64,000 nucleotides of DNA. Origin: CAWJFP01 sp963842155 (lineage in GTDB: Bacteria; Pseudomonadota; Alphaproteobacteria; JACZXZ01). The position numbers and the translations under genes are program-made. Each line of letters opens with the position of its first letter. Position 1 is the stretch's first letter. Positions 53,909-63,121 of this stretch are shown piece by piece. The notes beneath the pieces were generated by a model that worked only from the letters and a program-made list of their open reading frames with translations, did not search any database and was not told the DNA's origin. The stretch covers positions 117,673 through 181,672 of the forward strand of contig CAWJFP010000004.1 of NCBI GenBank assembly GCA_963842155.1, written 5' to 3'.

Positions 53909-56074
53909 ATGAAGACCCTTGTCATCGATAACTACGACTCCTTCACCTACAACCTCGCGCATTACCTGGCGGAGGCGAACCAGGAGGAGCCGGTCGTCGT
54001 CCGCAACGACGCGGCGAGCTGGGCCGAGCTCGCCGAGCAGGATTTCGACAATATCGTCATCTCGCCCGGCCCCGGCCGCCCCGACCGCGTGGCCGATTTC
54101 GGCGTCGCGGCCGACGCCATCCTGAATGCCACCATCCCCATCCTCGGCGTCTGTCTCGGCCATCAGGGCATCGCGGCACTCCATGGCGGCGCCGTCATCC
54201 GCGCGCCCGAGCCTATGCATGGCAGGCTGAGCCGGGTCTGGCACAATGGCGACGAGCTTTTCGCCGGTATTCCGTCGCCCTTCGCGGTGGTGCGTTACCA
54301 TTCGCTGCTCGCCGCGCGCCCCTTGCCCATTGCGCTGACCGAGACGGGCTGGACGGAGGCCAGATTGATTATGGCCTTGCGCCATCGCCAGAGGCCGCTC
54401 TGGGGCGTCCAGTTCCACCCCGAATCGATCCTCACCGAGTTCGGCCATCGGCTTATCGAGAATTTCCGCGACCTCACCTTGCGTCTGCGGCCGCGCCCGT
54501 CGGTCGCCGCGCCGAAGCGCGCGCAGCCGCCCGCCAATGTCGCGCCCGCCGGGAGCGCGCCCTTGGACCGCTCGGCGCCCAAGCGGCGGCGCTTGCGCGC
54601 TTTCTGGCGGCAGCTGCCGGAGGCGATCGACGGCGAGGCCGCCTTCTGCGCGCTCTACGGCACCGCCCCCACTGCCTTCTGGCTCGACAGCAGCCTGATC
54701 GAGCCGGGGCGCTCGCGCTGGTCCTTCATGGGCGACGCGAGCGGCCCACGCGCCAACGCCGTCACCTATGAGACCTCGGCCGGCCGTCTCTCGATCCGCG
54801 GCGCCGGCGGACCTCGCATCGAGCAGGAGAGCATCTTCGCCTATCTCGAGCGCGAGCAGCTCGGCGCGCCGCTCGACCCGCCGCCCTGCCCGTTCCTGGG
54901 CGGCCATGTCGGCTGGTTCGGCTACGAGCTGCGCAACGAATGCGGCGCGCCGACGGGCCGCCGCGCGCCCACGCCCTCGGCCTTCTTCATCCGCGCCGAC
55001 CGCTTCCTCGCCATCGATCATCTGGCGCAGCGCACTTACCTCGTCGCGGTCGCCGAGGAGACGGAGGCGGCGTCGGCCGAGGCATGGCTCGCCGCGACGC
55101 GCGAGCGGCTGGCGGCGCTGCGGGCGCCGGCAGCACCCCGCCTCGGCAGCCGGCGCGCGCCCGTTGAATTCGCTCTCGATCGCGATCACCCCACCTATAC
55201 GGCCGATATCGAGCGCTGCCTCGACTGGATCGGCCAAGGCGAGACCTATCAGGTCTGTCTCACCAACGAGCTGGTCACCACGCTCGAGCTCGACCCGCTC
55301 GAGCTCTACCGCGTCATGCGCCGGGTCAATCCGGCGCCGCACGCGGCCTTCCTGCGCTGGCCGGGCGGCGCCGTGCTGAGCGCCTCGCCCGAGCGCTTCC
55401 TCTCCGTCGACCGCGCCGGCAAGGTCGAGACCAAGCCCATCAAGGGCACGATCGCCCGCGGCCTCGACCCGGCGCGCGACCGCGCGCTGGCCGATCGGCT
55501 GCGCGAGAGCGAGAAGGATCGCGCCGAGAACCTCATGATCGTCGACCTGCTGCGCAACGACCTCTCGCGCGTCTGCCTGCCGGGCAGCGTCGAGACGCCG
55601 TCGCTCATGGCGATCGAGAGCTATGCCACGGTGCATCAGCTCGTCAGCACCGTGCGCGGGCAATTGCGGCCCGGCGCCTCGACGCTCGATCTGGTGCGCG
55701 CGGCCTTCCCCGGCGGCTCCATGACGGGCGCCCCCAAGCTCAGGACGCTCGACTTCATCGACCGGCTGGAGCGGCGCGCGCGCGGCGTCTATTCGGGCGC
55801 GCTCGGCTGGCTCGGTGACGACGGCGCCGCCGATCTCAGCATCGTCATCCGCACCATCGTGCAGACGGGCGATCGCCTCAGCATGGGGGTGGGCGGCGGC
55901 ATCGTCGCGCAATCGACCCCCGCGGGCGAGTTCGACGAGATGCTGCTCAAGGCCAAGGCGTCGATCCGCGCCATCGTGACGGCGGCGACCGGCCGCTTCG
56001 ACGAGGCGCTCTTCGACATCGACGGCGCCGCCCAAGGCTCTGCCCCGCCGAAGGCACGCGCCGGAGCGCGATGA
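53909..56074 (+). CDS. pabAB: Fused aminodeoxychorismate synthase, glutaminase (PabA) plus chorismate-binding (PabB) domains
   Basis: A 721-residue fusion. Residues 1-200 are a glutamine amidotransferase with nucleophile Cys82 (ILGVCLGHQG) and His-Glu in QFHPESI. A proline/arginine-rich linker (about 200-230) joins the chorismate-binding domain, with FLGGHVGWFGYELRNECG, the catalytic K-P-I-K-G-T (P-I-K-G-T marks PabB rather than TrpE) and GGSMTGAPKLRTLDFIDRLE. It makes 4-amino-4-deoxychorismate for folate. ATG 53909 gives MKTLVIDNYDSFTYNL, the normal start. pabC follows with a 4-base overlap, giving a complete PABA unit. Confidence 0.93.
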   Translation: MKTLVIDNYDSFTYNLAHYLAEANQEEPVVVRNDAASWAELAEQDFDNIVISPGPGRPDRVADFGVAADAILNATIPILGVCLGHQGIAALHGGAVIRAPEPMHGRLSRVWHNGDELFAGIPSPFAVVRYHSLLAARPLPIALTETGWTEARLIMALRHRQRPLWGVQFHPESILTEFGHRLIENFRDLTLRLRPRPSVAAPKRAQPPANVAPAGSAPLDRSAPKRRRLRAFWRQLPEAIDGEAAFCALYGTAPTAFWLDSSLIEPGRSRWSFMGDASGPRANAVTYETSAGRLSIRGAGGPRIEQESIFAYLEREQLGAPLDPPPCPFLGGHVGWFGYELRNECGAPTGRRAPTPSAFFIRADRFLAIDHLAQRTYLVAVAEETEAASAEAWLAATRERLAALRAPAAPRLGSRRAPVEFALDRDHPTYTADIERCLDWIGQGETYQVCLTNELVTTLELDPLELYRVMRRVNPAPHAAFLRWPGGAVLSASPERFLSVDRAGKVETKPIKGTIARGLDPARDRALADRLRESEKDRAENLMIVDLLRNDLSRVCLPGSVETPSLMAIESYATVHQLVSTVRGQLRPGASTLDLVRAAFPGGSMTGAPKLRTLDFIDRLERRARGVYSGALGWLGDDGAADLSIVIRTIVQTGDRLSMGVGGGIVAQSTPAGEFDEMLLKAKASIRAIVTAATGRFDEALFDIDGAAQGSAPPKARAGAR

Positions 56075-56886
56075 GCGGGGCGCCGCCGGTCTGGCTCAAC
56101 GGAGAGTTGCTGCCGGCCGGGGAGGCTTGCCTCTCGGCCTTCGACCGCGGCTTCGCCCTCGGCGACGGGCTGTTCGAGACCATCCGCGCACGCGCGCTTG
56201 GCCCGCTCTGGCTCGAGGATCACCTCGCGCGGCTCCGTGAAGGTGCGGAGCTCTTCGCCATCCCGCTCCCGCTTGCGGAAGGCGCCATTGCCCGAGGGCT
56301 CGAGCGTCTCTTGGCGGCCGCGGGCTTCGCGGAGAGCGCGCTGCGCCTGAGCTTGAGCCGCGGCCCCTCGGAGAAGCGCGGCCTCTGGCCCGCGAGCAGC
56401 CCGGCGCAGCCCACCCTGCTCGCTACGGTGGCGGCCTTGCCGCCGGCACGGCCGCCGCTTCGCTTGGCGGTCGCCGAGAGCACGCGGCGCAACGAGCGCT
56501 CGCCGCTGTCGCGGATCAAATCGCTCAATTACGGCGACAATCTCCTGGCGCGGCGCGAGGCGGACGCAAGCGGGGCGGACGACGCCTTGATGATGAACGG
56601 CCAGGGCCGCATCGCCTGCGCCACGGTCGGCAATGTCTTCCTACGCCTGGGCGGCGCGTGGCGCACGCCGGCGATCGCGGAAGGCGCCCTCCCCGGTCTC
56701 GCGCGCCGGCGCCTTTTGCGGCTTCTCGCCGCGGAGGAGACGGCCATCGCGCGCGCCGATCTCGCGGCGGTCGAGGCCGGCTTTCTCAGCAACAGCCTCG
56801 GCCTCGCCGGCATCCGCGCGATCGAGGGCCATGCGCTGGCCGACGCGACGGCGCAGCTCGCGGCACTTCGGCTTTACGAGTCATGA
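56071..56886 (+). CDS. pabC: 4-amino-4-deoxychorismate lyase (class IV aminotransferase fold)
   Basis: A 271-residue fold-type IV PLP protein. Conserved parts include FDRGFALGDGLFETIRA, the lysine in SRIKSLNYGDNLLARREA (PLP) and the ATVGNVFLRLGG/GALPGLARRRLL loops. Position right after pabAB (ATGA overlap) makes the PabC role almost certain: release of pyruvate from aminodeoxychorismate to give p-aminobenzoate for folate synthesis. An amino-acid aminotransferase is the other possibility from the fold alone. Confidence 0.9.
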   Translation: MSGAPPVWLNGELLPAGEACLSAFDRGFALGDGLFETIRARALGPLWLEDHLARLREGAELFAIPLPLAEGAIARGLERLLAAAGFAESALRLSLSRGPSEKRGLWPASSPAQPTLLATVAALPPARPPLRLAVAESTRRNERSPLSRIKSLNYGDNLLARREADASGADDALMMNGQGRIACATVGNVFLRLGGAWRTPAIAEGALPGLARRRLLRLLAAEETAIARADLAAVEAGFLSNSLGLAGIRAIEGHALADATAQLAALRLYES

Positions 56887-56895
56887 GCGGAGCAA

Positions 56896-57546
56896 TCACG
56901 AGCGGCCGTCGAGCCAGCCGCGCCAGGCGGGCCAGGCGGCGACGCGCTCGGCGATGAGCTCATAACCGGCCGCGGGAGGATGCACGCCGTCGCCCGCGCG
57001 CCCCGCGCGCGCCCAGCGCGCATCGGCCCCGAAGGCCGTGAAGAGATCGAGATAGGGCAGGCCGAGCTCGCCCGCGAGGGCTGAGAAGGCGCGGTCGTAA
57101 TCGGCGATCCGGGCATTGCGGAAATCATAGGCGACCGCCGCGCTCGGCCTGACCGGCTGCTTCGTCTCCTCGGCCGGCACGGGGCCGATCCATAAGACGG
57201 GCTTCCAGCCCTTGGCGGCGCCGAGGATGGCGCGCGCGTTGGCGAGCGAGCGCGGCAGCGGCACGCGCGGCGTGCCCGCGTCGTTCTCGATCGCCGAATC
57301 ATTGATGCCGAAGGCGAAGACCAGCGCGCCCGGAACATGGTCGGGCAGGCGCGCCGCGCATTCCTTTTGCCAACGCGCCGCGACGTCGTCCGAGCTATCG
57401 GCGCGGACGCCGAGATTGTAGCAGGTCAGCTCGTGGCCGCGGGCGCGCTCAGCCGCGCAAAGCCGCCCCGGCCAGCCGAGGAAATGGTCGTCGCCCGTGC
57501 CATGAGCGATGCTGTCGCCGACGAAGCAGATCCGCAAGACCGTCAT
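56896..57546 (-). CDS. SGNH/GDSL-type hydrolase
   Basis: A 216-residue hydrolase. Block I G-D-S-I-A-H-G holds the nucleophile Ser12, an NLGVRADSS segment and FAFGINDSA provide the oxyanion Gly/Asn, and the D-G-V-H-P block near the C-terminus supplies the Asp/His pair. It should cut an ester (lipid, acetyl-sugar or thioester); the substrate is not evident. It has no signal peptide, so it acts in the cytoplasm. Start ATG 57546. It is convergent with pabC and divergent from the next gene. Confidence 0.86.
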   Translation of the reverse strand: MTVLRICFVGDSIAHGTGDDHFLGWPGRLCAAERARGHELTCYNLGVRADSSDDVAARWQKECAARLPDHVPGALVFAFGINDSAIENDAGTPRVPLPRSLANARAILGAAKGWKPVLWIGPVPAEETKQPVRPSAAVAYDFRNARIADYDRAFSALAGELGLPYLDLFTAFGADARWARAGRAGDGVHPPAAGYELIAERVAAWPAWRGWLDGRS

Positions 57547-57671
57547 GCGCGCTGTCCTCCCGGTTCTTTTGCGGCGGCACTATATCGGCCGCCGCTGCCT
57601 CCTGAAACCCGAGCGGGGACAGCCCATGGACAGAAGCGGGGGGCTCGGCCAGACTGCGGCCGGGGAGGCGA

Positions 57672-58079
57672 ATGATGGGCAATATCTACGTGGCGCGGAG
57701 CGCCAAGCTCGCCAAATGGGGCTCCGATGTCGGCCTCAGCAAGCATCTCTTCAAGATCGGCTACAGCGACATGCCGCTCAAGGAGCTGCTGGCGGCAGGC
57801 TGGGCCGGCGAGACCGATTGGCAGCTCGTCAAGAAGCAGGAGGCCGAGGGTATCGAGGAGGAGGAGATCGTCCGCCGCCTGGCGCTCAAGGAGCGGATGA
57901 TCGATCCCAATCTCTACCCGAAGCTCCACGGCGCGCGCGGCATCTTCAAGGTGCCGCCGACCCATGTCGAGAACCAGATCGTCGTCGCCCGCGCCATGGC
58001 GGGCAACGAGCTCATCGATCCGGGCAAGCTCAAGCCCGCCGACTTCGCCGAATACCTCATCCGCAACGCGCTCGCCTAG
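57672..58079 (+). CDS. Small cytosolic protein of unknown function, perhaps GIY-YIG-like
   Basis: A 135-residue acidic protein. The start (GNIYVARSAKLAKWGSDVGLSKHLFKIGYSDMPLKELL) resembles the YV...FKIGYS strands of T5orf172/MUG113 GIY-YIG domains, but the rest lacks an obvious arginine/glutamate nuclease centre, so the link is weak. A mostly charged middle (KKQEAEGIEEEEIVRRL) and ARAMAGNELIDPGKLKPADFAEYLI end follow. Start is ATG 57672 or 57675, with GGGGAGG directly upstream. It is 22 bases before the monooxygenase gene on the same strand. Confidence 0.5.
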   Translation: MMGNIYVARSAKLAKWGSDVGLSKHLFKIGYSDMPLKELLAAGWAGETDWQLVKKQEAEGIEEEEIVRRLALKERMIDPNLYPKLHGARGIFKVPPTHVENQIVVARAMAGNELIDPGKLKPADFAEYLIRNALA

Positions 58080-58101
58080 ACACGCCGGACCCGGGTAGCT
58101 G

Positions 58102-59598
58102 GTGGGAATGATGGCCGTGACCGCACCCGACGTCGAGGTCGCGATCGTCGGCGCCGGCTTCGGCGGCCTCGGCATGGCGATCCGCCTGCGCCAGGCGGGG
58201 ATCGAGTCCTTCGTCGTGCTCGAGCGCGCCTCGGCCGTCGGCGGCACCTGGCGCGACAACACCTATCCCGGCTGCGCTTGCGACATCCCGACGCCGCTCT
58301 ACTCCTTCTCCTTCGAGGCGGCGACGGATTGGTCGCGCCTCTATCCGCTGCAATCGGAGATCCAGGCCTATCTCGAGCGCTGCGCCGACAAATACGGCAT
58401 CAGGTCCAAGCTGCGCCTCGACACCGAGCTGGCCGAGGCCGCCTTCGACGAGGCCGCGGGGCTCTGGCGCCTACGCACGCGCGCGGGCGAGACCATCACC
58501 GCGCGCTTCCTGGTGCATAGCCTGGGACCCTTGAGCCGCCCGGCCATACCCGATCTGCCCGGCAGCGAGCGCTTCCGCGGGGCCCGCTTCCACTCGGCGG
58601 AGTGGGATCACGGCTGCGCGCTCGAAGGCAAGGATGTCGCCGTGATCGGCACCGGCGCCTCGGCGATCCAGCTGGTGCCCGAGATCGCGCCCACGGTGCG
58701 GCGCCTCGCGCTGTTCCAGCGCACGCCGGGCTGGGTGCTGCCCAAGCTCGACCGGCCGCTGTCCGATCGCGAGCGCTGGCTGATGGCCCATATGCCGTTT
58801 TACGCGCGGCTCTTCCGCGCCAAGATTTACTGGCAGCACGAGCTGCGCGCGATCGGCTTCCTCGGCAAGGCCGACTGGCTGATGCGGTCGGCGGAGCAAG
58901 TCGGGCTCCGCCATCTCCGCCGCCAGGTGGCGAGCCCCGTCCTGCGCGCGCGCCTCAAGCCCAACTTCCGCATCGGCTGCAAGCGCGTGCTTATCTCCAA
59001 CGACTGGTATCGGACGCTCTGCCGCGACAATGTGGAGCTGGTGAGCGAGCCGATCGCGCGCCTGGCGGAGGACGGCGTCGTCACGGCCGCTGGCCGGCTC
59101 ATTCCGGCCGATGTGCTGATCTACTGCACGGGCTTCCGCGTGAACGATCTCCTGACCCCGCTCAAGATCATCGGACGCGGCGGGCGCGATCTCAACGAGG
59201 CCTGGAGCGGCGGCGCGCGCGCCTATTACGGCATCAGCGTCGCGGGCTTCCCCAATTTCTTCCTCCTGGTCGGGCCCAACACCGCGCTCGGCCATAATTC
59301 GATCGTCTTCATGATCGAGGCGCAAATCGCCCATATCCTGGATTGCCTCAGGCTGCTGCGCCGGCGCGGCGGCGGCGTCATCGAGGTCGATCCTGCCGTC
59401 GAAGCCGCCTTCAACGAACGGGTGCAGGCGAAGCTGCGCCACGCGGTCTGGGCCAGCGGTTGCAAGAGCTGGTATCTCGACAAGAAAGGGCACAACCACA
59501 CGGTCTGGCCCGGCTATACCTTTCGCTACAGGCAAGAGACGCGCCATGCCGACCCCGACGCATACCGCGTCGCCGCCGCGGGGGCCGCGCGGGCCTAA
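58102..59598 (+). CDS. Flavin-dependent monooxygenase of the Baeyer-Villiger type
   Basis: A 498-residue FAD/NADP enzyme. The first dinucleotide motif is VAIVGAGFGGLGMAI, the second is VAVIGTGASAIQLVPEIA. Between them lies FRGARFHSAEWDHG, which fits the Baeyer-Villiger fingerprint F-x-G-x3-H-x3-W-(P/D). It likely inserts oxygen into a ketone or oxidises a heteroatom; the substrate is unknown. In-frame starts occur at GTG 58102, ATG 58108 and ATG 58111, with GGTGGGA just before the latter two. The C-terminal region includes a long hydrophobic pocket (FPNFFLLVGPNTALGHNSIVFMIE) typical of this class. Confidence 0.86.
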   Translation: MGMMAVTAPDVEVAIVGAGFGGLGMAIRLRQAGIESFVVLERASAVGGTWRDNTYPGCACDIPTPLYSFSFEAATDWSRLYPLQSEIQAYLERCADKYGIRSKLRLDTELAEAAFDEAAGLWRLRTRAGETITARFLVHSLGPLSRPAIPDLPGSERFRGARFHSAEWDHGCALEGKDVAVIGTGASAIQLVPEIAPTVRRLALFQRTPGWVLPKLDRPLSDRERWLMAHMPFYARLFRAKIYWQHELRAIGFLGKADWLMRSAEQVGLRHLRRQVASPVLRARLKPNFRIGCKRVLISNDWYRTLCRDNVELVSEPIARLAEDGVVTAAGRLIPADVLIYCTGFRVNDLLTPLKIIGRGGRDLNEAWSGGARAYYGISVAGFPNFFLLVGPNTALGHNSIVFMIEAQIAHILDCLRLLRRRGGGVIEVDPAVEAAFNERVQAKLRHAVWASGCKSWYLDKKGHNHTVWPGYTFRYRQETRHADPDAYRVAAAGAARA

Positions 59599-59688
59599 GG
59601 CGATTCGCCTCAGCTGTTTAGCGGCGTCTTAATCCTTTTTTCACCCTAACGGTCCGATCATCCAAGTCGGCAGCAAACGGGGAGTCGC

Positions 59689-61554
59689 TTGGTGACTATC
59701 GCGTTGCGCTTGTGGGCGGGCGCCGGGGCCATGCTCATGGCGATGGCGGCACTTGCCGCGCTCCTCCTCTGGGAAATCCAGGCCTCCGACAATACGCTGG
59801 ACCGGCTGCGCGCCATCCGCGAGGTGCAGAGCCAGCTGCAGGATCTGCTCTCGACCGTCAAGGACGCCGAGACCGGCCAACGCGGCTTCATCCTCACCGG
59901 CCAGGAGCCATATCTGGAACCCTACACGGCCGCAACGCAGGTCATCGATGCCAAGCTCAAGCAGCTTTCCGCCACGGCGGCGAGCGACCAGCCTCTCAGC
60001 ATCCGCATGGAGAAGCTTGATCGGCTCGTTCATCAGAAGTTCGCCAATCTCGCCGAGTCAATCCAGCTGCGCCGCTCCAGGGGTTTCGACGCGGCGCTGC
60101 CGCTCGTGATATCCGGACAGGGTAAGGCTGCGATGGACGCGATCCGCGGCATCGTCGGGGACTCGAGCCAGGACTACGACGCGCAGCTCAAGCGGACCCG
60201 GGCCGAGCAGGATGCGTTGCGGAATCGCATCCGCATACTCATGCTCTTCGGCGTGCCCATGGTGGCGATCATCATTCTGCTCATCGCGCAACGAACGATC
60301 GTGACGATCCGAAGGCCGCTCGCGCGTCTCTCGGAAGGCATTCGCGATATCGGGCAAGGCAATCTTACCCACAGCATCGCACCCACCGGCACCCGCGATT
60401 TCGATCCGCTGATCGAGGCCTACAACCGCATGGCGGATCTTCTCGCCGAGGAGAAGGAGACGCGGCAGCGGGCGGAGAACAGTCTGGCGCTCAGCAACTC
60501 GGCGCTCACCAAGCGCAGCAAATCGCTCGAGGCGCGCAGCAACGCGATCGACAATCTCTCGCGCATGACGAACCGGCTGCAGGGCTGCCGCAGCGAGGCC
60601 GAGCTTGCTGAGATCGTGCAGAGCTTCGCGCCCAAAATCCTGCCGGGCATTGGCGGCATGCTCTTTCTCATGCGCAATTCCAACGACCTGCTCAGCCGCG
60701 CCGCGGCTTGGAAGGGCGCAGAGGGTTCCGAACCCGAGTTCATGCCGGACGATTGCTGGGCGCTGCGCCGCGGCCGTTTTCATCGCTGGAGAGGTGGGGG
60801 GGAGATTGCCTGCCGGCATGTGAACACCGACCGCGTCAAGACCTATGGCTGCGCACCGTTGGTGGCGCAAGGCGAGACCGTGGGACTGATCTATCTCGAG
60901 GGGCTGCCGGCCGAAGAGGAGCTCGAGCCGCATCTTCCCGACCTCTTCGTCTTCGCGGAGAACGTCGCGCTCTCGCTCGTCAACCTGCGTCTGCGCGAGA
61001 CATTGCGCAACCAGTCCATCCGCGATCCGCTGACCGGCCTCTTCAACAGGCGCTACCTCCAGGAGACGCTCGAGCTCGATTTCGCCCGCGCTATTCGCAG
61101 CGACAGCCCGCTGGCCTGCATCATGATGGATGTGGACCATTTCAAGCACTTCAACGACAGCTTCGGCCACGATGCCGGCGACACCGTCCTCAAGCAGATG
61201 GGGCAGACGCTCGCCGCGCAGATCCGCAAGGGCGACGTGGCCTGCCGCTATGGCGGCGAGGAGTTCACCATCGTCTTGCCGGGCGCCACTGCCGCCGAGG
61301 CTGGGAGGCGCGCCGCGGTGATCCGCGACGCCATCAAATCCCTCTCGATCGTGCATCAGGGGCGCCTCTTGGGGCCGATCACCGCCTCCTTCGGCGTGGC
61401 CGCGTTTCCCGCCCACGGCCGCACGGCGGAGGCGGTGCTCGCCGCCGCCGATGCAGCCTTGCTGCGCGCCAAGGGCGCCGGCCGCGACCGCATCCAGCTG
61501 GCGCCCGACCTCGATATCGCGAAGCCCGTCGCCGCCGCCGTGGAAGCTCTTTAG
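59689..61554 (+). CDS. Membrane diguanylate cyclase (CHASE3-HAMP-GAF-GGDEF)
   Basis: A 621-residue signalling protein. N-terminal helix (about 8-28), a CHASE3-type sensor (VKDAETGQRGFILTGQEPYLEPY), a second helix (about 180-202) and HAMP; then a coiled coil, a GAF-like region (LPGIGGMLFLMRNSNDLL ... VAQGETVGLIYLEGLPAEEEL) and an intact GGDEF domain (DPLTGLFNRRYL, MMDVDHFKHFND, active site Y-G-G-E-E-F). It should make c-di-GMP in response to an extracytoplasmic signal. TTG 59689 or GTG 59692 is the start, with GGGGAG upstream. I see no EAL domain, so it is a synthase only. Confidence 0.92.
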   Translation: MVTIALRLWAGAGAMLMAMAALAALLLWEIQASDNTLDRLRAIREVQSQLQDLLSTVKDAETGQRGFILTGQEPYLEPYTAATQVIDAKLKQLSATAASDQPLSIRMEKLDRLVHQKFANLAESIQLRRSRGFDAALPLVISGQGKAAMDAIRGIVGDSSQDYDAQLKRTRAEQDALRNRIRILMLFGVPMVAIIILLIAQRTIVTIRRPLARLSEGIRDIGQGNLTHSIAPTGTRDFDPLIEAYNRMADLLAEEKETRQRAENSLALSNSALTKRSKSLEARSNAIDNLSRMTNRLQGCRSEAELAEIVQSFAPKILPGIGGMLFLMRNSNDLLSRAAAWKGAEGSEPEFMPDDCWALRRGRFHRWRGGGEIACRHVNTDRVKTYGCAPLVAQGETVGLIYLEGLPAEEELEPHLPDLFVFAENVALSLVNLRLRETLRNQSIRDPLTGLFNRRYLQETLELDFARAIRSDSPLACIMMDVDHFKHFNDSFGHDAGDTVLKQMGQTLAAQIRKGDVACRYGGEEFTIVLPGATAAEAGRRAAVIRDAIKSLSIVHQGRLLGPITASFGVAAFPAHGRTAEAVLAAADAALLRAKGAGRDRIQLAPDLDIAKPVAAAVEAL

Positions 61555-62837
61555 CCGCGCGGAAGCCCGGCCAGCGCCTTGGCCTTCGCCAGGCAGGCCG
61601 CGCGGTCGGGCGCGAAATCCTCCGCGATCCACCATTCCTCGAGCGCGGCCAGAAGGCGGCCCAGCTCGGGTCCGGACGGCAGGCCGAGCGCCAGCAGATC
61701 GCGGCCCTTGATCGGCAGCTCGACCGGGCGCCAGGCCGCGGCGGCGGCGAGATGCTCGCGCCAGGCCTCGACGGCGGCGCGCGTCGAGGGCCCGCCAGCG
61801 ACGATCTCGCGCGCCCAGGCGAGCAGCGCCAGATCGCGGAAGCGTTCGGTTCCCAGGCGGTAGAGCAGGCGGCGGCGTGTCTCAGCCGTGATCTCGCGCT
61901 CAAGCTCGGGCTCGACGACGACGAGCGCCGCGAGCCGCTCGCGTTCCGCGCCCGATAGACGCAAGCGCTCCGCGATGTTGCGGGCATCGCCCTCGCCGCA
62001 CGCGGGATCGATGAACGCCGCCAGCCGGCGCAGAGGATCGGCGCCCGCGCCCAGCCCCTCGATCGTGACGAGCGCGCGCAGCGTCTCGATGCCCGGACCT
62101 CGCGCCGCCTCGGGCAGGACGAAGGCGAGGATGTTTTCGTCGCGCATCATGGCGAGCACCGAGGCCGGATCGGCCGCGGCGAGAAGTTTCAACGTCTCGG
62201 CCGCGACGCGCTCGCCCGAGAGGCGCGGCAGCAGGGACGCGAGCTCGCGGCAGGCGGCGAGCGCTTCCTCGTCCGGCGGCGGCTTGCCGTAATGGGCGTA
62301 GAAGCGGAAATAGCGCAGCAGCCGCAGCACGTCCTCGCGGATGCGCGTCCGCGCGTCGCCCACGAAGCGGATGCGGCCGAGCCTGAGATCGGCAAGCCCG
62401 CCGAAGGGATCGTAGAGCCTGCCCGCGGGATCGCAGAAGATCGCGTTGATGGTGAGGTCGCGGCGCGCCGCGTCTTCGCGCCAATCGTCGGTGAAGGCGA
62501 CCTTGGCGCGCCGGCCGTCGGTCTCGACGTCGCGCCGCAAGGTGGTGATCTCGAAATGCGCCTTGCCGAGCACGGCCGTAACGGTGCCATGGGCGATGCC
62601 AGTCGGCACCGCCTTGATCCCCGCCGCCTCGAGCAGCGCCATCACCGTCGCGGGCGGGTCGTGGGTCGCGATGTCGATATCGCTTACCGGCCGGCCCAGG
62701 ACGGCGTCCCGCACACAGCCGCCGACGAAACGCAGCTCCGCACCTTCGGCCGACAAGGCGGCGATCACGCGCCGCGTCTCGGGTGCGGTCATCCAGGGCT
62801 GCGGAGCGAGCGCGCCGGCCTCGGTGAGGGCGGTCAT
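61551..62837 (-). CDS. cca: CCA tRNA nucleotidyltransferase / poly(A) polymerase family
   Basis: A 428-residue class II nucleotidyltransferase. The head domain has LRFVGGCVRDAVLGRPVSDIDIATHD with the catalytic D-x-D, then RRDLTINAIFCDPAGRLYDPFGGLADL and the R-x-R-E-D-V-L-R-L-L-R-Y-F-R-F-Y block. It adds CCA (or AMP units) to tRNA 3' ends. ATG 62837 overlaps the DUF6111 stop. It is convergent with the diguanylate cyclase (4-base overlap of their 3' ends). It is uninterrupted. Confidence 0.92.
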   Translation of the reverse strand: MTALTEAGALAPQPWMTAPETRRVIAALSAEGAELRFVGGCVRDAVLGRPVSDIDIATHDPPATVMALLEAAGIKAVPTGIAHGTVTAVLGKAHFEITTLRRDVETDGRRAKVAFTDDWREDAARRDLTINAIFCDPAGRLYDPFGGLADLRLGRIRFVGDARTRIREDVLRLLRYFRFYAHYGKPPPDEEALAACRELASLLPRLSGERVAAETLKLLAAADPASVLAMMRDENILAFVLPEAARGPGIETLRALVTIEGLGAGADPLRRLAAFIDPACGEGDARNIAERLRLSGAERERLAALVVVEPELEREITAETRRRLLYRLGTERFRDLALLAWAREIVAGGPSTRAAVEAWREHLAAAAAWRPVELPIKGRDLLALGLPSGPELGRLLAALEEWWIAEDFAPDRAACLAKAKALAGLPRG

Positions 62838-63121
62838 TTTTGCTCGCCGAAATGACCGGGCAGGATGCGGCCGTTGATGACCTGCGCGGGATGATAGACG
62901 AGGCCCGGCGCATGGCCCCAGCTCAGCCCGGTGACGACGAAGGCAAGAAGGCTCAAGGCGATGCCGCCGAGGATGAGCCAGAACCAGGGTCCCTCCGTCC
63001 ATTCCGGCACCGGTCCCGGCCGCCCCGAGGCCGCCGCCCGGCGGCGCCAGGCAACCCAGAGCAGATAGATCGCCGTCGGCAGCAGGAGCGGCAGAACATA
63101 TTCGGCGAAGAGGCGCAGCAT
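62834..63121 (-). CDS. DUF6111 family small membrane protein
   Basis: A 95-residue protein with two transmembrane helices (about residues 5-24 and 45-68) and a short tail V-Y-H-P-A-Q-V-I-N-G-R-I-L-P-G-H-F. This matches the alphaproteobacterial DUF6111 family, found between a NUDIX hydrolase gene and cca. Function unknown. It overlaps cca by 4 bases at its 3' end and the NUDIX gene by one base at its start. Confidence 0.82.
   Translation of the reverse strand: MLRLFAEYVLPLLLPTAIYLLWVAWRRRAAASGRPGPVPEWTEGPWFWLILGGIALSLLAFVVTGLSWGHAPGLVYHPAQVINGRILPGHFGEQK

Noticed and set aside
53855..56035. A 726-codon frame antisense to pabAB
   Set aside because: Shadow of the highly conserved fusion gene; no start signal or family.
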